DNA of 64,000 nt, from the NCBI GenBank assembly GCA_030737835.1, contig CM060847.1, positions 3,252,484 to 3,316,483 of the forward strand, in the 5' to 3' direction. The stretch comes from Acorus gramineus (lineage: Eukaryota; Streptophyta; Magnoliopsida; Acorales; Acoraceae). The notes under the pieces were generated by a model that was not told the origin of the DNA, made no database searches, and was given only the letters and a program-made list of their open reading frames with translations. Position 1 is the stretch's first letter, and each line of letters starts with the position of its first letter. The translations under genes and the position numbers were made by a program. Below are positions 60,321 through 64,000 of this stretch, piece after piece.

Positions 60321-61590
60321 GTTAGGGTTTTATTGGGTTTAATAAGTTCCTTGCTGATTCCCGGTTGTTGCCCTAGTTTTTTTTGAATTTCGCTTTTTTG
60401 TGTTTGGAGGGGGAAGGGGGGGAGGGGACGGTTTATTACTTTATTCTGTCTGGAATCGTGCGTCTGTACTGATTGTTGATTTCCGTGGACTCTGTTCTTG
60501 GGTTTCATTTTCAGTACTCTGTGTTTTGCAGCTCAGTTACATGTTGAATTGGGAATTTAAAGAATTCATTGTTTGGGGGGTTTGAAAATTGTTGTTCTTG
60601 TATGTTTATTTTTCTCTGTACATGTTTATCATGGAACCCGCTGATTTCAGAGTAGAGCTTATGATGACTTTATCAATAACATAGAGTGAGGTATATATCC
60701 TTGTAGACCAGCGTTTTAGCACCGAGAAGGATGTATCATATCATTGGGACAGTACTTAAGCTTCCCCCATTCGCAATCTAGTTTGGGTTTTTCTATATTA
60801 TTCTATAGTGTCTTGAGCTGTTTAATGGACATTGCAGAAGGCTTCTCCTCTGAGCTCTTGCTGATGTATTGGTACTTTTAATTTTCTTTCATTGTTTATA
60901 TCTGCATGTTTTAGGTGGTTGATTAACCTAATGAAGTGCAAAGGTGAATTTGGTTTCTTATTTTTTTCACGTAACAACTGTTATCAAGTGATATGGTTAT
61001 GCAAGACTTACTCATCACATGGACTTCATAGAGATTGGAAGCAATAATGATTGAGTATATTTTGGTATTTGGAAATTGTAGGTTGGGTGCTTTTATTTTA
61101 AAGGGCTGTAGATCTTAACCTTTGGGGTTTGAGTAGGTTTTTTTGTGCTCTAGTTGGGGCTCCTTATCTTTTATCCTCACTTTGATTTTAGGGAACATGC
61201 CCCAAAAAAATATCGTAAAGACCCAAGATACCCAAATCAGCCCTTTTCAAAAAATTTACCCAAAAAAGTCTTTTTTCACCACTATATCATTTAAAATGAC
61301 CTAACTACCATTCTCAAATATTATTGTCACTCTCTCCCAAGACTAATATTTAATGCAATTGGCTCTGAAGAAAGATTTTAGCAGACAACCTCTTGTGGTG
61401 TGAAGTTATAATTTATCAATGAAAGATACTTTGGTAATTAATTCTGGGTTGCCTTGTTCCACGATTGGCTCACGAAACTCAAAAACCTGGGCAGGAATAG
61501 TGGGGCTGGCTGATTCTTTTAATTCAGCGACCATGTGGAAGGTGGGGGATTGAGAGGAGATCAGGTTTGACTGGTTGTTTTGGTGTGAGG
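60321..61590 (+). other. Presumed first intron
   Basis: T-rich, intron-like DNA with no recognised exon. An A-rich CCCAAAAAAATATCG near 61200 has no clear meaning. Confidence 0.4.
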
Positions 61591-61599
61591 TCATGACTC

Positions 61600-62505
61600 T
61601 CAAGGAAAGGGTTCCTTTGTTTCAGGTGGTGATAGGCAAATCCCATTTGATTAAGGACATTATCTTTAATGCAACCAATGGGTTGTGTGGAACCCAGTCT
61701 TCAGAAGGAATGTTCCAGATGAAGAGGTAATGGATTCACTTATGCTTATGGGCCTGCTTGAAGAGTACAAGGATGTAACGGAAAGAGAGGTTACAATGCG
61801 AAAGAATTTTTCTCCATTAGAAGTTGCTACAGATTAAGGTCTGGATGATGTGTCACAAATTAGTGGGCTGACCTTATGTATAAGCGGCTCATGAACTAGA
61901 AGGTGTATGGCATCAGCTGGGGGCATATTCAAGGGAGACATCAACCTTGAGGTAGCTTGGCACATGCCCAGATCAACATGTCGACCTCCCTTCACATAGA
62001 GAGCTGTAAAATACATTAGAAATCCATTGAAGAAAGTCGGTCATTTTATAGGTTTGAATATCAGTCCAATAAGCTTTATGCCTCTTATTACTTTTGGGTG
62101 ACCCAAGCTCCTTTGCAGTTATTCCCTGGCTGTAAAGCTTTTGGGACTAATCTAAGGTGTTTGCATGGGCAATGTCTCATTTAACTGGTGATTACTAGAA
62201 ATAAATAGAGAAATTTGAAGAAAAATCTAATTCAAAGTTCAAGGCTTTGTGTTGATAACCTATGTGGGAAAGCTTCTTACTAAATCCTACATGGCCAAAT
62301 GACCAAATGGGCAGCCTGGGAGTCAATTTATTGTTTTTTGTGTGCTGATGAGGACGGGACAGTGGAAACCCCTACTTTGCTGTGCCCGCTTGCGCAACGG
62401 ATTCAGGGATGCTATAGTTTTGTGGTTGATCTGAGGAATCTGAATGCGCTGTGGAAGTCAGGGAATATATGAGAAAAAATGTGATTGAATCATAAAGGCA
62501 AAGGT
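61600..62505 (+). mobile_element. LINE fragment, left part
   Basis: Broken + frames resemble the end of a plant LINE ORF2: VVWNPVFRRNVPDEEVMDSL near 61683-61742, and a zinc-binding region like CADEDGTVETPTLLCP near 62342-62390. Several stops show it is dead. The sequence continues after 63534, across an inserted hAT element. Confidence 0.7.
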
Positions 62506-63533
62506 CTCACAAAGAAGGGTACAACTTGGACGGGGTGAACCCGACTCAATCTGACTTATGGGTGGGTTTGGGTTGAGGTTTTTACTTGTCGGGTTCAATC
62601 CGGCCCAAACTTGAGAAAACTCGAACCCAATTCGGGTTGGGTTCGGGTTGAGGGTTCTGATCAAGCGGGTTCAACCCGAAAAAAATTCTAAACTTTTAAA
62701 GGAATGGTGCTATAATATCACACAGAAGATGAACCATTCAATCATTCAAGATGAAATCTTAACTGTTCAATCCTCAACCTAAACTTTTTCCTCTCATTTC
62801 CTCACCGTCACTATGAACTGTCCAATGCCTATTGAGCACATTTTTTCAGGGAGAAAGAGTCCAGTCTTCCTCTACTTTCATGGTCCCAACATCTCCATCG
62901 ACCATTCTCCTACCCATCTCCCACATTTTCATCAGGTCTCCTCTTTGAGTTCACACATCCAACACTTTTCAAGCACGTAGTCTCTCTTCTTTTCATCAAA
63001 TCCTCCATCAGAGGACAATGGGGTTCAAGCAGCCTAGACATGGAAGTTCCGCATGGAGGTCGTGAAGAGGCTAAGCCGGAAGTTATGTAAGTATAAGACA
63101 AACATTTATAGGAGGTTGTTCCTATTAAAAAGAGATTTAAGGCATGTGTTGGAATGCCAAGGGAAAAAAAGAGTGCACTGGTGAGTCTATGGGTTCATGT
63201 GAACCTCCTTTCATTTTAAAAGGTTCAAATATCACAACCTTTTCATGTTGGACCTTTTCCCCACATTTTCCTTCCCTCTGTTTTGTCTTCTTAAAATTAA
63301 AGCATGTTTATACTCTTGGTATTCCATCCCTTGATTTTGAATGGGTTAAATAATGTCAAAACAAGTGTTTTTTTAATGATTTTTTAAAGACTAACCTGAT
63401 CCAACCCGGCCTAACCCAAAACCGCAGGTTGAGGTCGGGTTGGGGTTCTGGTTGTGTATTTTTCTTGGTGGGTTGGGTTTGGACAAGTCTCTAACCTGAC
63501 CCTACCCGCCCGAGTTGCACCCCTACTCACAAA
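62506..63533. mobile_element. hAT-type element nested in a LINE, 8-bp target duplication
   Basis: Perfect CTCACAAA copies (62506-62513 and 63526-63533) flank a 1012-bp insert (62514-63525). Ends: GAAGGGTACAACTTGGACGGG on the left and, reversed, TAGGGGTGCAACTCGGGCGGG on the right, about 16 of 21 matching. Subterminal regions are dense in GGGTTGGG/CCCAACC words, as in many plant hAT elements. The interior has no transposase, so it is non-autonomous. The perfect duplication implies a younger age than the LINE. Confidence 0.8.
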
Positions 63534-63910
63534 TCCTCATTCTAGTGGGTTGTTGGGCCATTTGGCTCAACGGAAACAAGGTGATTTTCAGGGAGGCCAG
63601 GCTGCCACTTGAAAACATTTGGGAGAACACAATGTTCTTCGTCAAAACATGGGCGGCGCAATGCGCAGAAGCACAAAAAATGGAGTTTGTACAGGGAATA
63701 AATGTTACATAGTAATGTGGTGCAATCTTTGGCTGTATATGCCGGGGCATGGGAGTTCTGTTTGTTATTTTCCAGCCTGTTTCTCTATTTTGTGGGCAGT
63801 CTTCAGCAGATTCCTCATCTGCTGCTTCTCTGTTTACTTAATTTTCCTCTTTAGATTTCATTTTTTCTCTTTGGAATTATACCCTGGTTATTTTTTTATG
63901 AAAGTATGAA
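63534..63910 (+). mobile_element. LINE fragment, right part
   Basis: Frame at 63536-63712 reads like the C-terminal end of a plant LINE ORF2 (LVGCWAIWLNGNKVIF, then ENTMFFVKTWAAQC) and stops at TAG 63710. The following T-rich stretch would be the LINE 3' UTR. It is the continuation of the fragment left of the hAT insertion. Confidence 0.7.
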
Positions 63911-64000
63911 TGAAGGTGTAGGATGTCTACCAGATAACAAAATAGAAGGACATAGAAACTCAGATGCAAATTTCTCCATCTCATCATCCACATTGGCTGC

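Overview
The window is nuclear DNA of a flowering plant. Spliced plant genes with GT/AG introns sit in AT-rich DNA full of short DNA transposons, LINE 3' fragments and one LTR-element remnant. Gene content (a CAMTA factor, a plant-type MSH6 with PIP box and Tudor-like domain, SAR1, eL29, a PADRE/DUF4228 protein, a DUF295 F-box gene) and the long AT-rich introns suggest a non-grass angiosperm. I cannot name the species. No bacterial, organellar or CRISPR features are present.

Layout, left to right. A CAMTA5/6-type calmodulin-binding transcription activator runs on + to 14243; its first exon lies before or outside the part I could resolve. It converges on a small PADRE/DUF4228 gene (-, 14657-15169). 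SAR1, the COPII GTPase (-, 17911-21751), has a 3.2 kb second intron. Region 22.0-23.3 kb is a cluster of Mutator-like non-autonomous elements. A decayed F-box/DUF295 gene (-) spans about 24.7-27.6 kb, followed by a dead Mutator transposase fragment (28.3-29.0 kb). Ribosomal protein eL29 (+, 30229-30800) has a typical ribosomal-protein promoter. MSH6 (-, 33457-44326) is fully resolved into 21 exons whose phases all close (1275 aa), with E2F-type sites upstream. A CpG-rich foldback element, an LTR remnant and local duplications fill 44.9-48 kb. A plant gene of unknown function (-, 48611-53621) follows. Region 53.8-59.6 kb is rich in mobile elements (a tandem repeat pair, a Tourist-like MITE, a Pack-MULE candidate, Mutator-type MITEs, a hAT MITE). 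The right end holds the first exon of another + strand gene (60267) and a LINE fragment split by a 1 kb hAT-type element with a perfect 8-bp target duplication.

The host genes are unrelated housekeeping or regulatory genes and do not form a pathway. The most notable material is the mobile DNA: several elements can be delimited to the base by target-site duplications and terminal inverted repeats, and at least three repeat families recur in the window.
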